In this document: piece after piece, positions 24,976 through 34,900 of the stretch | Layout of the letters: the number at the start of each line of letters is the position of its first letter | Position numbering within the stretch: position 1 is the stretch's first letter | Assembly (NCBI RefSeq): GCF_003385955.1 | Contig: NZ_QRDW01000007.1 | Coordinates: 1 to 64,000 of the forward strand | Length of the DNA stretch: 64,000 nt | Reading direction: 5' to 3' | Origin: Aestuariispira insulae | GTDB taxonomy: Bacteria; Pseudomonadota; Alphaproteobacteria; UBA8366; Aestuariispiraceae | Program-made: the position numbers and the translations under genes | Notes under the pieces: model-generated | Told to the model about the DNA's origin: nothing | The model's input: the letters and a program-made list of their open reading frames with translations, nothing else | Database searches by the model: none

Positions 24976-26880
24976 TCAACGCCGCCCGAACAGCCGCTCG
25001 ATATCGGCAAGCTTCAGCTCCACATAGGTAGGGCGGCCATGGTTGCATTGGCCGGAATGGGGCGTTTCCTCCATCTGGCGCAAAAGGGCATTCATCTCGT
25101 CCAGACGCAATCGGCGTCCGGAACGGACAGAGCCGTGGCAGGCCATGGTGCCGCAGACATCTTCCAGTTTTTCCTTCAGGCTGAAAGTGTCGCCCAGCTC
25201 CATCATTTCGTCGCCCAGATCCTTGACCAGAGCCTGGACATCCACCTCGCCCAGAAGCGCGGGTGTCTCGCGCACCGCCACGGCACCGGGGCCGAAGGCC
25301 TCAATCACCAGGCCCAGCTTTTCGAGATCCTCCCCCCGTTTGGTCAGCGCCTCAACGATATCCTCGTCCAGCTCGACCACTTCGGGGATCAACAATCCCT
25401 GGCGGGCCAGCCCTTCTTCGGCAATCGCCTGCTTCATGCGTTCATAGACCAGGCGTTCGTGGGCCGCATGCTGGTCAACGATGACAATGCCGTCCCTGGT
25501 CTGGGCCACCACATAGGTTTCATGCAGTTGCGCGCGCGCCGCCCCCAGCGGGAAGCCGTCACTTTCCTCGGGAACCGGCTGCGGCTGCCCCTCAACAAGG
25601 GCCTCAGCATAATTTTCCGGCGCATAATCCAGCTCCGCCCCGCTGCCACTGGCAGAGGCCGCTGGCGCGAAGGCCGGCGCTTCCATGGTCGGGCTTTGAT
25701 AGGCGGCGGCTTGCTCCGCCAGTTCCGGGCTCGGATGGTTTGGCTGATAACTGTAATTTTGCGGGCGGTAAGCAGAACCGCCGCCATAGCTGGGGTTCCG
25801 GGTGAAACCGCCCAGCGGCAGGGTCGATGGTTTGACCGCGCCCAGTGCCGACTGGCTGACCGTGGTCGAGGCCCGATGCCCGGCTTCGGCCAGCGCATGT
25901 TTCAAGGCCCCGACGATGAGGCCGCGCACAGTCGCCGGATCGCGGAAACGGACCTCGGTCTTGGCGGGATGCACATTCACATCCACCGCGCGCGGTTCCA
26001 CATCCAGAAATAAAGCCAGCATGGGATGGCGGTCCCTGGCCAGGAAATCCTGATAGGCAGCACGGACCGCCCCGGTCAGCTGCTTGTCCTTGACCGGGCG
26101 GCCATTCACAAACAGGAACTGCATCATGGCATTGCCGCGGTTCAAGGTCGGCAGGCCCGCATAGCCGGTCAGGCGCACCCCATCACGCTCCGCCTCAATC
26201 GCCAGCGCGTTTTCAGCAAATTCCCGGCCCATGATTTCACCCAGGCGCTTCAACCGCTGGTCCAACAGCTCACCCTGGGCGCCAATCACCCGGACCCGGT
26301 CACGATTGCCATCATTAAGCGTGAAGGAGATGCCCGGATGGGCCATGGAAAGGCGCTGGATCACATCCACGATGGCGCTGGTCTCCGCCCGGTCGGAGCG
26401 CATGAATTTTAGCCTGGCCGGGGTGGCATAGAACAGATCCTTCACTTCCACCGTGGTGCCGGGGGCTGCCGCTGCCGGTTCCGGCGGCGCGATTCTGCCA
26501 CCTTCGATGAAAGTCATCCAGGCACTGTCAGCGCCGGGAACCCGGCTGGTGATGCGCATGCGGCTGACCGATCCGATAGAGGGCAGTGCTTCGCCCCGGA
26601 AGCCCAGGGTCGAGATGAAAAACAGATCATCGTCGGGCAGCTTGGAGGTCGCATGCCGCTCCACCGCGATGGTCAGATCCTCCGGCGACATGCCACAGCC
26701 ATTATCCGTAATCCGGATCAGGGATTTACCACCGTCGCGCACAGAGATATCGATCCGGTCGGACCCGGCATCAATGGCATTTTCCACCAATTCTTTGACC
26801 GCGGATGCGGGGCGTTCGACCACTTCACCCGCCGCAATGCGGTTGATGACCTGATCGGGAAGCCTGCGGATCACACTCAT
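24976..26880 (-). CDS. mutL: DNA mismatch repair protein MutL
   Basis: It couples mismatch recognition by MutS to downstream repair. The 634-residue protein has a GHKL ATPase domain with [18 protein letters not shown] and [15 protein letters not shown] in the first 110 residues, a proline- and serine-rich linker (about residues 335-430) and a C-terminal dimerisation domain. The C-terminal part keeps the metal-binding endonuclease motif [12 protein letters not shown] near residue 470 together with [12 protein letters not shown], so this MutL probably nicks DNA itself, as in bacteria lacking MutH. It is the last gene of the housekeeping block, 25 bp after pgi. Confidence 0.97.
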   Translation of the reverse strand: MSVIRRLPDQVINRIAAGEVVERPASAVKELVENAIDAGSDRIDISVRDGGKSLIRITDNGCGMSPEDLTIAVERHATSKLPDDDLFFISTLGFRGEALPSIGSVSRMRITSRVPGADSAWMTFIEGGRIAPPEPAAAAPGTTVEVKDLFYATPARLKFMRSDRAETSAIVDVIQRLSMAHPGISFTLNDGNRDRVRVIGAQGELLDQRLKRLGEIMGREFAENALAIEAERDGVRLTGYAGLPTLNRGNAMMQFLFVNGRPVKDKQLTGAVRAAYQDFLARDRHPMLALFLDVEPRAVDVNVHPAKTEVRFRDPATVRGLIVGALKHALAEAGHRASTTVSQSALGAVKPSTLPLGGFTRNPSYGGGSAYRPQNYSYQPNHPSPELAEQAAAYQSPTMEAPAFAPAASASGSGAELDYAPENYAEALVEGQPQPVPEESDGFPLGAARAQLHETYVVAQTRDGIVIVDQHAAHERLVYERMKQAIAEEGLARQGLLIPEVVELDEDIVEALTKRGEDLEKLGLVIEAFGPGAVAVRETPALLGEVDVQALVKDLGDEMMELGDTFSLKEKLEDVCGTMACHGSVRSGRRLRLDEMNALLRQMEETPHSGQCNHGRPTYVELKLADIERLFGRR

Positions 26881-26905
26881 GACCGACCTTTCATGCCAGG
26901 CGGCC

Positions 26906-28222
26906 TCAGCCCATCTCGCGCATATATTGCCGGATCAGGACTTTGCCCTGTTCCACCGCCGGCTGATCAAACGGATCCACATTCAAGAGATTCGCCGCCA
27001 AGATGGTTTCCAGCATGAAATGCATCATCAAGGCCCCCATGCTCACTTCGGAAATTTCATCCAGGGTGATCAGACGGACCGGACGTCCGTTCTTGGCCAG
27101 GGTTTCAGCGGTCGCGCGCCTTGAGGCATCCATCAGGTCCCCCATGGTCCGCCCAACCATGAAATCAAGCTTGGGATCGCTGGCCAGATCCACGTCGATC
27201 GGGTCAGAGCCTTTGGCCACCGGCCCGCCCAGAACGGTAAAGATCTTATCTTTCGGCCCATCGAGCCAGAGCTGCAGCTGACTGTGCTGATCAACCGGCC
27301 CCATCGCATAAACCGGGGTGGTGCCATGGCCCTCTTTGCCCAGGCTTTCCGCCCAAAGCTGGCGATACCAGCGGGCGAGCGAGCCCAAACGGTCCGAATA
27401 GGCCAGCATTACTGAGGCCGAAACATCGTTATGCCGATTCAAACCCACATTGACCGCAGCTCCCAGTGCCGGCGCGCTGTCTTCCGGATTGACCGCGGAC
27501 AAGGTCCGGCGCAGCACGGCTTCCGCCCCTTCACGCACGCCTTCCGGATTAAGCCCCGCAATCATAGTGGGCAGCATGCCAACCAGGCTGAGCACGGAAT
27601 ACCGCCCGCCCACTTTTGGATCATGATCCAGAACCGGCAAGCCAAACCGCGCGCCCAAGCGGCGCAGCGGATTATCTGTCGGTTCCGTGATCAGGGTGAA
27701 ATGTTTGGCCAATGCCGCCTCGCCCAAGGCCTCGCGGAAATGCGGCAGGATGGCGATGAACTGCATCATGGTTTCGGTGGTGCTGCCGGATTTCGAGATC
27801 ACCACCACACCGGTATTCTTGCAATCCAGGCGATGGATCAGGGCATCAAAACTGAATGGATCCACATTGGTTACAATATGCAGGTTCGGCCCTTTTCGGT
27901 TGGCACCGCCTTTGGGACGCGCCATGTCATGCAGCGCTTTGGACCCAAGGCTGGACCCGCCGGTCCCTAGAATCAGGACATCGGTGAAATTTTCCCGGTA
28001 ATGCTCGGCAACAGGCTCCAGAAGCTTAAGGTCCTGACGCCGCTCCGGCAGCTGCAACATGGGAAGACTGCCAGCCTCATAGGCTTCGGCAATCCCTTCC
28101 AAACCAAGCCGCAGACCTGCCAAAAGGCCCGCCAGCGCATTCTCGTCCAGCCCGCCATCGCCAATGGTCCCTTTAAGGCAGTTGTCGATCGACTGGTGAT
28201 AATAAGTATCCTGATTTTTCAT
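26906..28222 (-). CDS. pgi: Glucose-6-phosphate isomerase
   Basis: It interconverts glucose 6-phosphate and fructose 6-phosphate in the cytoplasm. The 438-residue protein is shorter than the E. coli enzyme (about 550) and resembles the compact form of Bacillus and some alphaproteobacteria. Features include [15 protein letters not shown] (substrate phosphate loop), [13 protein letters not shown] (SIS motif), the catalytic Glu region [16 protein letters not shown] and [13 protein letters not shown]. It is on the same strand as mutL and 25 bp before it, a small step that suggests co-transcription. Confidence 0.95.
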   Translation of the reverse strand: MKNQDTYYHQSIDNCLKGTIGDGGLDENALAGLLAGLRLGLEGIAEAYEAGSLPMLQLPERRQDLKLLEPVAEHYRENFTDVLILGTGGSSLGSKALHDMARPKGGANRKGPNLHIVTNVDPFSFDALIHRLDCKNTGVVVISKSGSTTETMMQFIAILPHFREALGEAALAKHFTLITEPTDNPLRRLGARFGLPVLDHDPKVGGRYSVLSLVGMLPTMIAGLNPEGVREGAEAVLRRTLSAVNPEDSAPALGAAVNVGLNRHNDVSASVMLAYSDRLGSLARWYRQLWAESLGKEGHGTTPVYAMGPVDQHSQLQLWLDGPKDKIFTVLGGPVAKGSDPIDVDLASDPKLDFMVGRTMGDLMDASRRATAETLAKNGRPVRLITLDEISEVSMGALMMHFMLETILAANLLNVDPFDQPAVEQGKVLIRQYMREMG

Positions 28223-28313
28223 GGCGGCGATATTAACGACTTAGCCCCTGCCGAAGCAAGGTCTAGCGACGGTTGAAGCAATCATTTTAACCTCTTTGAA
28301 ACGATAGGGGGGC

Positions 28314-28333
28314 TGGGCCGATAAAAACGGCCC
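28314..28333. repeat. GC hairpin upstream of pgi and after the M16 genes
   Basis: GGGCCG (28315-28320) and CGGCCC (28328-28333) flank an A-rich loop just 10 bp after the lipoprotein M16 stop on the minus strand. It may end or stabilise the M16 transcript, but the run of Ts is on the plus-strand side, so terminator strength is doubtful. Confidence 0.4.
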
Positions 28334-28343
28334 GGTTTTGGGA

Positions 28344-29699
28344 TCATTCTGCGGCAAGTCCCTTGGGTTTGCCAACCACAACAATGGCCAGTTGCTCAGG
28401 ATCAAGAATGCGGGCAGCCAACCGGTTCACATTTTCAAGTGTGACCGCATGGATCAGATCATTTCGACGGGCAATATAGTCCATGCCCAATCCTTCACGC
28501 TGGACCCCCACCAGGATACCGGCAACGCGCAAGCTGCTGGTGAAACGAAGGGGATAAGCACCGGTCAGGTAAGTGATCGCATCGCGCAATTCCTGCTCCG
28601 TTACTCCTTTTTCAGCAATGCGCCGCCATTCGTGGCGCAAAATCTCGATCGTTTCGGAAACCCGGCTATTTTGCGTGGCCGCCGCACCGCCCCAAAGCCC
28701 GGCGCGGTCCATGGGGTAAAGATAACTGTAAACGGAATAAGCCAGTCCGCGATTTTCACGGATCTCATCCGTCAGGCGGGAAGAAAAACTGCCCCCGCCA
28801 AGAATATGGTTCAACACAGTCGCTGAATAGAAATCAGGATCATCCCGTTTCAATCCCGGTTGCATAAACACGATCGCGCTTTGCGGCACATCCATCTCAA
28901 TCACATCCAGGCCACCGGCCGAATGTGGCGTCACGTCCTGCACCTCCGGTACCGGGCCTCTTTCCGGCAAACCGCCGAAGGCCGTTTCCAACAGATCCGA
29001 CAATTCATCAGCGGTGATATCACCGACCACCCCGACCGTCAGACGGTCACGCGTCAACTCCTTGGAGACAAAGCCAGACAAATCCTCGGTCCGGATCGTG
29101 GATATACTCTGTTCCGTGCCGCCCACCGGACGGCTGTAGCGATGATCCGGAAAAAGATCCTGCATCAGGCGACGACCGGCAATCGTACGGGGGTTTTGCG
29201 CTTCTGCCCGCAGGCCCGTGATGATCTGGCTGCGGATCCTCTCGACTGGTTCCGCATCAAAGCGCGGTTCGTTAAGCGCCAGGCGCAACATCTCCACCGC
29301 CTCGCCCCGATAGCGGTTCAGACTATAAAAAGTGCCGCCAAAGCCTTCCCGGCCCGCCGAAAAACGCAGGGTGATGGACAGATCGTTCAGACGCCCCTGG
29401 AATGCCCGGCTGTCGAGCGAACCCGCCCCTTCATCAATCAGGCTTGATGCCATATCCGCCAGCCCTTCCAGCCCATCGGGATCGGAGATGGCACCGGCAT
29501 CCCTGAATTGGAATTGCATGGCCGTGATCGGCAGGCTTTTATCCCGGACAAGCCAGGCCCTAATGCCGGAAGGGCTTACGACTTCTTCTATCTCCAGCCC
29601 AATCGCGGGTTCACTGATTGGTGCTTGGAATTTCGGTGTTGCCACGCAGGCCGAGAGGCCTGCGAAAGAGGCCATCACCAGGATCAATCGCTGTATCAT
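28344..29699 (-). CDS. M16-family zinc-peptidase-like lipoprotein, probably the non-catalytic partner
   Basis: A 451-residue M16-fold protein. A lipoprotein signal is visible (MIQRLILVMASFAGLSAC, lipobox LSAC), so it should be anchored to a membrane facing the periplasm. The zinc motif HxxEH is absent from the expected N-terminal position; GLEGLADMASSLID stands there instead. The C-terminal M16 half is intact, including the Arg-Tyr-type region RENRGLAYSVYSYLYP. It overlaps the preceding catalytic M16 gene by 4 bp, so the two probably form an inactive/active heterodimer, as described for many bacterial M16 pairs. Confidence 0.85.
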   Translation of the reverse strand: MIQRLILVMASFAGLSACVATPKFQAPISEPAIGLEIEEVVSPSGIRAWLVRDKSLPITAMQFQFRDAGAISDPDGLEGLADMASSLIDEGAGSLDSRAFQGRLNDLSITLRFSAGREGFGGTFYSLNRYRGEAVEMLRLALNEPRFDAEPVERIRSQIITGLRAEAQNPRTIAGRRLMQDLFPDHRYSRPVGGTEQSISTIRTEDLSGFVSKELTRDRLTVGVVGDITADELSDLLETAFGGLPERGPVPEVQDVTPHSAGGLDVIEMDVPQSAIVFMQPGLKRDDPDFYSATVLNHILGGGSFSSRLTDEIRENRGLAYSVYSYLYPMDRAGLWGGAAATQNSRVSETIEILRHEWRRIAEKGVTEQELRDAITYLTGAYPLRFTSSLRVAGILVGVQREGLGMDYIARRNDLIHAVTLENVNRLAARILDPEQLAIVVVGKPKGLAAE

Positions 29700-31024
29700 T
29701 CCGCATCCTCCTCGGGCAGCAAACGCAGTTCCACCCCACCGGGACCCGCCAGAACCCGACGGGCGGCGAGGGTCACCTCATCCGCGGTGACCTTCGCAAT
29801 CCGGTCAGGCCATTCCTCCACATCGGAAATATCCATACCAATGACCAGGGCCGCCCCCAGCACCCGCGCCGGCCGTGACGAAGAATCAAGCGCCAGGATG
29901 GATGAATCCTGCACCCGTCGAATAGCCCGCTCCACTTCATCTTGCGTGACACCTTCATCCAGCAGCTTTGCGATCTCTGCATCCACTGCGGTTCTTACAT
30001 CCTCAAGACTATGGCCTTCCCGCGGAGCGCCGTAGACTGCAAAATGTGCCGGCCCCCGACTATCCGGATCAAACCAGGCTCCCGCGGAAGTCGCAATTCC
30101 CTGATCGATCACCAGCGCGCGATAGAGTCGACCAGTTGCGCCGCCACCAAGAATATCGGCCAGGACCTCCAGCGCGTAAATCTCCGAGGCGTCCTGGCTA
30201 TTGCGACTTGGGGCGACCTTTCGGCGCGACCAGCTTGGCTGGGTTACACGCCCATCGCGCAGCATCACGGTATATTCCGCTTCGACCGGTGGCTCCTGCC
30301 ATGCCACAGGCTCCGGTATTTTACGCGGTTCTAGATCACCGTAATATTTCTCCGCCATCGCAAAAACCGCCTCGGCCTTCACATCGCCGGAAACCACGAC
30401 AATGGCATTATTGGGCGCATAATAACTTTGGTAAAATTGGGTCAGATCCTCAATGTTCAACGCGCGGATCTCATGCTCCCATCCAATGATCGGGATCCGA
30501 TAAGGATGATTGGCAAAGAGGGCGGCACTGGCAGCTTCCTCCAGCCTTGCCCCGGGATTATTATCAACCCTGCTGCGGCGCTCTTCGAGAATGACTTCAC
30601 GCTCCGGCTCAACATCTTCCGGAAGCAGTTGAAGATTGACCATCCGTTCCGCCTCCAACTCCATCATCAGCGGCAGTCGGCTGGCGGCCACAGTCTGAAA
30701 ATAGCCGGTATAGTCCTGGGCGGTGAAGGCATTTTCCCGTCCGCCATTGCGCGCCACGATATCGGAGAATTCACCTGCCGCCAGATTCTTGGTCTTCTTG
30801 AACATCAGATGTTCCAGGAAATGGGCCAGGCCCGATTTACCCGGCGGTTCATCCATCGCCCCCACCTTATACCAGACCATATGGGTAACCACTGGCGCGC
30901 GATTGTTTTCCACCACGACAATCTGCAGGCCATTGTCCAGCACATGTGTTTTGGGATTAAACAGATCCGCCAGCGCAAGGCCGGGCGCCAACAAAACCAT
31001 CATTGTGAAAAGCAGAAATCTCAA
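29696..31024 (-). CDS. M16-family zinc peptidase (catalytic), periplasmic
   Basis: It carries the inverted zinc motif HFLEH (in SGLAHFLEHLMFK), with the third ligand Glu expected about 75 residues later (EREVILEERRSR), so it should be an active metallopeptidase. The start chosen is TTG at 31024, with GGAG nearby. This gives a clean signal peptide, RFLLFTMMVLLAPGLALA, followed by DLFNPKTHVLDNG. A longer frame opening at ATG 31117 would run through a perfect terminator hairpin at 31058-31089, which argues against it. About 440 residues. The gene overlaps the second M16 gene by 4 bp; the substrate is probably a peptide or a misfolded envelope protein. Confidence 0.88.
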   Translation of the reverse strand: MRFLLFTMMVLLAPGLALADLFNPKTHVLDNGLQIVVVENNRAPVVTHMVWYKVGAMDEPPGKSGLAHFLEHLMFKKTKNLAAGEFSDIVARNGGRENAFTAQDYTGYFQTVAASRLPLMMELEAERMVNLQLLPEDVEPEREVILEERRSRVDNNPGARLEEAASAALFANHPYRIPIIGWEHEIRALNIEDLTQFYQSYYAPNNAIVVVSGDVKAEAVFAMAEKYYGDLEPRKIPEPVAWQEPPVEAEYTVMLRDGRVTQPSWSRRKVAPSRNSQDASEIYALEVLADILGGGATGRLYRALVIDQGIATSAGAWFDPDSRGPAHFAVYGAPREGHSLEDVRTAVDAEIAKLLDEGVTQDEVERAIRRVQDSSILALDSSSRPARVLGAALVIGMDISDVEEWPDRIAKVTADEVTLAARRVLAGPGGVELRLLPEEDAE

Positions 31025-31057
31025 CAGGCCAAACTCCGTTTCCGATGTTTTGGAGAG

Positions 31058-31089
31058 AAAAAAATGCCGGCGAAGCATCTCCGCCGACA
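31058..31089 (-). terminator. Intrinsic terminator after the DUF3035 lipoprotein gene
   Basis: On the minus strand an 8-bp stem (31082-31089 with 31065-31072, one G-U pair) is followed by seven Ts (31064-31058), a classical Rho-independent terminator. It lies 77 bp after the DUF3035 stop and 34 bp before the TTG start of the M16 peptidase. It decides that start, and it may work as partial read-through or attenuation between the two. Confidence 0.75.
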
Positions 31090-31165
31090 TTCTTCTCTTA
31101 ATCCATATATGTGGCAATTATCCGGCAACAACCTGCTGTTGTTAGATTTTGCCAACAAAAACCCG

Positions 31166-31750
31166 TTAAAACGGCCATTCAAAGCCGTTAAAAATCGTGT
31201 CATCCCGCTCGCGCCGGATCATCGGGGTATCGCCTTCGGTTACCGGCTTACCCAACCCCGAATTTTCCTGAATGCGCTGGGATTCTGCACTGGCATCAAT
31301 GATCGTGCCCGGCTCGCCCTTGTCTTTCCAGAACAGCAGATCGTTGACGAAAGTATCACTTTCAATCGCCAACCGGGTATTTTCGTCATCCACAATCCGA
31401 CGAATGGCACCATCCGCCGCCAGAGCATCCGCCCGGGTCAGCAACGCCAACTCACCACCGCCGAACTCTTTACGGGCTTGCTCCTCGCGCCGCTTGATCT
31501 GTTTTTGGTCGATCAACAGGGCACGCGCCTCTTCCCGCACCGATGTCTCATTGGCGCGTTTGGCATTCGGGTCAGGCGGCCGGAGGCCAAAATCAGGCGG
31601 CAGCGACAGCGGCGCGCGGCTGACCACAGTGAATTCATCAGGCGCCTTTTTCTCAAGGCCAAGGATCGAGCCGGCATCACCGCCACAAGCGGACAATAGC
31701 CCTGCCGCGGCAAGGAGGCTCAAAATGATGCGTTTGCGCATAACTGCCAT
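31166..31750 (-). CDS. DUF3035 lipoprotein, BamF-like
   Basis: A 194-residue secreted lipoprotein: signal MRKRIILSLLAAAGLLSAC, lipobox LSAC. The mature part has the DUF3035 signature APDEFTVVSRAPLSLPPDFGLRPP near residues 35-60. This alphaproteobacterial family has been linked to BamF, an extra lipoprotein of the outer-membrane protein assembly complex, whose Pro-rich segment resembles the N-terminus of BamC. The remainder is charged and likely extended or helical. In related genomes it directly follows lspA and precedes M16 peptidases; here a large plus-strand gene separates it from lspA. Confidence 0.82.
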   Translation of the reverse strand: MAVMRKRIILSLLAAAGLLSACGGDAGSILGLEKKAPDEFTVVSRAPLSLPPDFGLRPPDPNAKRANETSVREEARALLIDQKQIKRREEQARKEFGGGELALLTRADALAADGAIRRIVDDENTRLAIESDTFVNDLLFWKDKGEPGTIIDASAESQRIQENSGLGKPVTEGDTPMIRRERDDTIFNGFEWPF

Positions 31751-31964
31751 GTCACTTTCTATTCAATTCCGCGCGCAGTTTATCCGTTCTTATCCGGCCA
31801 TGCAAACACCTGCTGCACCGGCAAACAGAATTCTCACCCGCAACAAAACACCCGAAAACGGGATAAATTTACATATTAAATTACTTTTGGTTGTTGCGTT
31901 GCCTCTATAGGGTGTATTCTTTTCTCAATTTCTACCAATGATCATAATGGGGAAGGATTGGATC

Positions 31965-34900
31965 ATGGCCCAACAGGACAACAGCATCCGTTTTTATCTG
32001 AACATGAAGGAAGTCACCATCAAGGATCCCTCACCGGATCTGATGCTGATTGATTATCTCAGACAGCCGGATGTCAACCTGACGGGACCAAAGAAACCCT
32101 GCGGCCAGGGCGGGTGCGGTTCCTGCACCGTGATCCTGTCCCATTGGGATGAGGATCTCGCCAAACCCCGGCATGAGGCCATCAATGCCTGCCTGCGGCC
32201 GGTTTGCGCCCTCAACGGGCTCAGCATTACCACCATCGAAGGCACCGGGTCTGTAGGGGGCGTTATGAACCCGGTCGCCTATCGCCTGGCTGTGAATAAC
32301 GGCACCCAATGCGGCTATTGCACCAATGGCTGGGTGATGAATATGACGGCTTTCCTGGCCAGTCATCCGGAAAGCGGCACAAAGAAGGAAATTGAAGGAT
32401 TGTTCGACGGCAATCTCTGCCGCTGTACCGGCTACCGGGCCATTCTGACCGGGATGAAAAGCTTCGCCACCGATTGGAGCGAAGAAGATGAAAAAGCTGC
32501 AATGAAATGCAAGATTGATCAGGCGTTTGACCCGAAATCCGTTGGAAAGACCGTATCTATCCCTTTCCCCGAGGAGGCCAAGTCGCCGGTAGAACCGGCC
32601 CGGGTGGACAAAGGATCAAAACAATGGATCAGCGTAACCAGCATCGATGATCTGCAAGCCCTGTATCTTGAAAATCCCGGCGCCGTTATCCGCCTTGTCC
32701 ATGGCAACACTTCTTTCGGGATCTACAAGCAGGAGATGCTCGCAGCCGATATCCTGGCCGACATCCGCCCATTGCAGGAACTGCACGGCATTGACCATGG
32801 CCCGGATGGTCTGTCCTTTGGCGCGGCCACGCTCTATTCCGATCTGATCCCCACGCTCACCGAATTGGCCGGGGAAAACGGTACCAGCATCCAGCCCGGC
32901 AACAGTATCTGGGCCGGACTATCCTATATGGCCAAACGGACCGCCGGACATCTGGTACGTAACGCCGCAACCATTGCCGGGAACAGCATGCTGGTCCTGA
33001 AACATATCCACGAAGGCGAGCCCTTTCCTTCCGATATGGCAACCGCCCTTTGTGGCGCCGGCGCCGACATAGAAATTCTCCAGCTTGAGACCGGAGAAAG
33101 GGAGCGCCTCCCCCTGTCCGATCTGATGATCAATTGCCGGGAAAATCCGGATCTGGCCGGGAAGATCCTCCTGATCCGGTATCATGTCCCCACCCCCGGC
33201 GACCGGGAATTGGGCATGGCGCATAAAGTGGCGCTCCGCGAAGTGAATTCACATTCCATCGTCAACGCCATGACCTCGTTTCCCCTGACGGAAGCCGGAA
33301 CACCCGCCATAACCGATTGCCGATTGGTCCTGGGCGGTATTGCACCTTATGCCTGGCGGGCAAATCGCACCGAAGACTGGCTCAACGGCCAGCCCCTGAG
33401 CATGGATATCATTGGCGAGGCCTGCAGGATCCTCGACGGCGAAGTGCGAGAATGCCTGGATCATTGGGCCGACCGGATGCAGGGCCTGCCCGATGAGGGA
33501 TTTTCCAACAGCTATCGAACCCGGCTCGCATGCAGTTATCTCTATAAATCCCTGGTAAATGCCCTGCTGATCACCGACCCGGACCAAGTGCCGGCCGATA
33601 TCGCGTCCAGTGGGATTAATCTCTGGGGGCGCTGGCCGGTCAGCGATGGTCGACAGAGCTATCAAACCGACCTTTATCCGGCCCCCTTGTCGGAACCCTA
33701 TATCAAGCTGATGGCGATGTACCAGGCACAGGGGGAAGTGAAATACACCCATGAAATGGCCCTGCCGCCAACGGCCCTGTTTGGCGCGCTGGTCCAGAGC
33801 GCCCGGGCGCTTTCCAGCTTTGAATACACCCTGCCAAACGGCACCCCCTGCCCAAACCTGCACGATTTGGAACAGGAGCTCGCCCGCCGGTTTGAAGGGT
33901 TCAACGCGCTGATCACGGCAACCGATATTCCGCCAGGCGGCGCCAATATGCAGGGTTCCGGTGCGGATGAAGCCCTGTTTGCAACGGAGCACGTAACCTT
34001 TGAAGGCCAGCCGCTTGCTATGGTTCTGGCCACAGAGGAAATCCAGGCACAGGCGATTGCCGCCTTTATCGAGGAATGCTGCCTACGCTACGAGGAAGAG
34101 CAGCTTCCCATCCTGACAATTGAGGAGGCCATCAGCCGTGAATCCATCTTCCCGGATTGCCCGCAATCCGCCCCCTTCCTGGCTCATATCTGGAAAGTAA
34201 CCCGACCCAACAGTGATTTTTCCTGGGTCCGGGAGAAATCCCCGCTGGATAAGGAGATCGAAGTCCGGGAGGCCTCGCTGGACGGTGCCGACTGCCTCGT
34301 GGTTGAAGGCACACAGAAAACCGGGGCACAGTTGCACTTTTATATGGAAACCCAGAGCGCAATCGCCCGCCCGCGTGATGACGGCACCATCGAAATCACC
34401 TCCTCAACACAAAGCCCAACCACGGTCCATGACACCGTCTGCAGCGCCATCGATTACAGCCGGAATATGGTCGGCATCAAGGTTCGCCAGCTGGGCGGCG
34501 GCTATGGCGGCAAAACCGATCAATCCCGTTTTGTCCCGGCCCAGGCAGCTGTCGGCGCATTGAAAACCGGGCGGCCGGTCAAACTGGCACTCAGCCGGGA
34601 AAGCGACAGCGCCTTTATCGGGCGACGCCATCCCTATTACGGGCAATATCAATTCGCCCTGGATACCGGGCATAAGGATCCCGCCGACAAAGGGCTGATC
34701 CGGGGAACCCATGCCAAGCTCTGGGGGGACGGCGGGGCCATGTATGACTGCTCCTTCGTGGTATCGGACTGCATCCAGCTGCGTGTCGACAACGCCTATT
34801 ATGTGCCCAATTACGAAACCCAGATTGATGTCTGCCGCACCAACAAGGCGCCCAATACAGCCTATCGCGCTTTTGGCGATATCCAGGGCACGTTGATTTT

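Noticed and set aside
24970-26013. A 347-codon plus-strand frame over mutL
   Set aside because: Antisense shadow of mutL with no recognisable domain.
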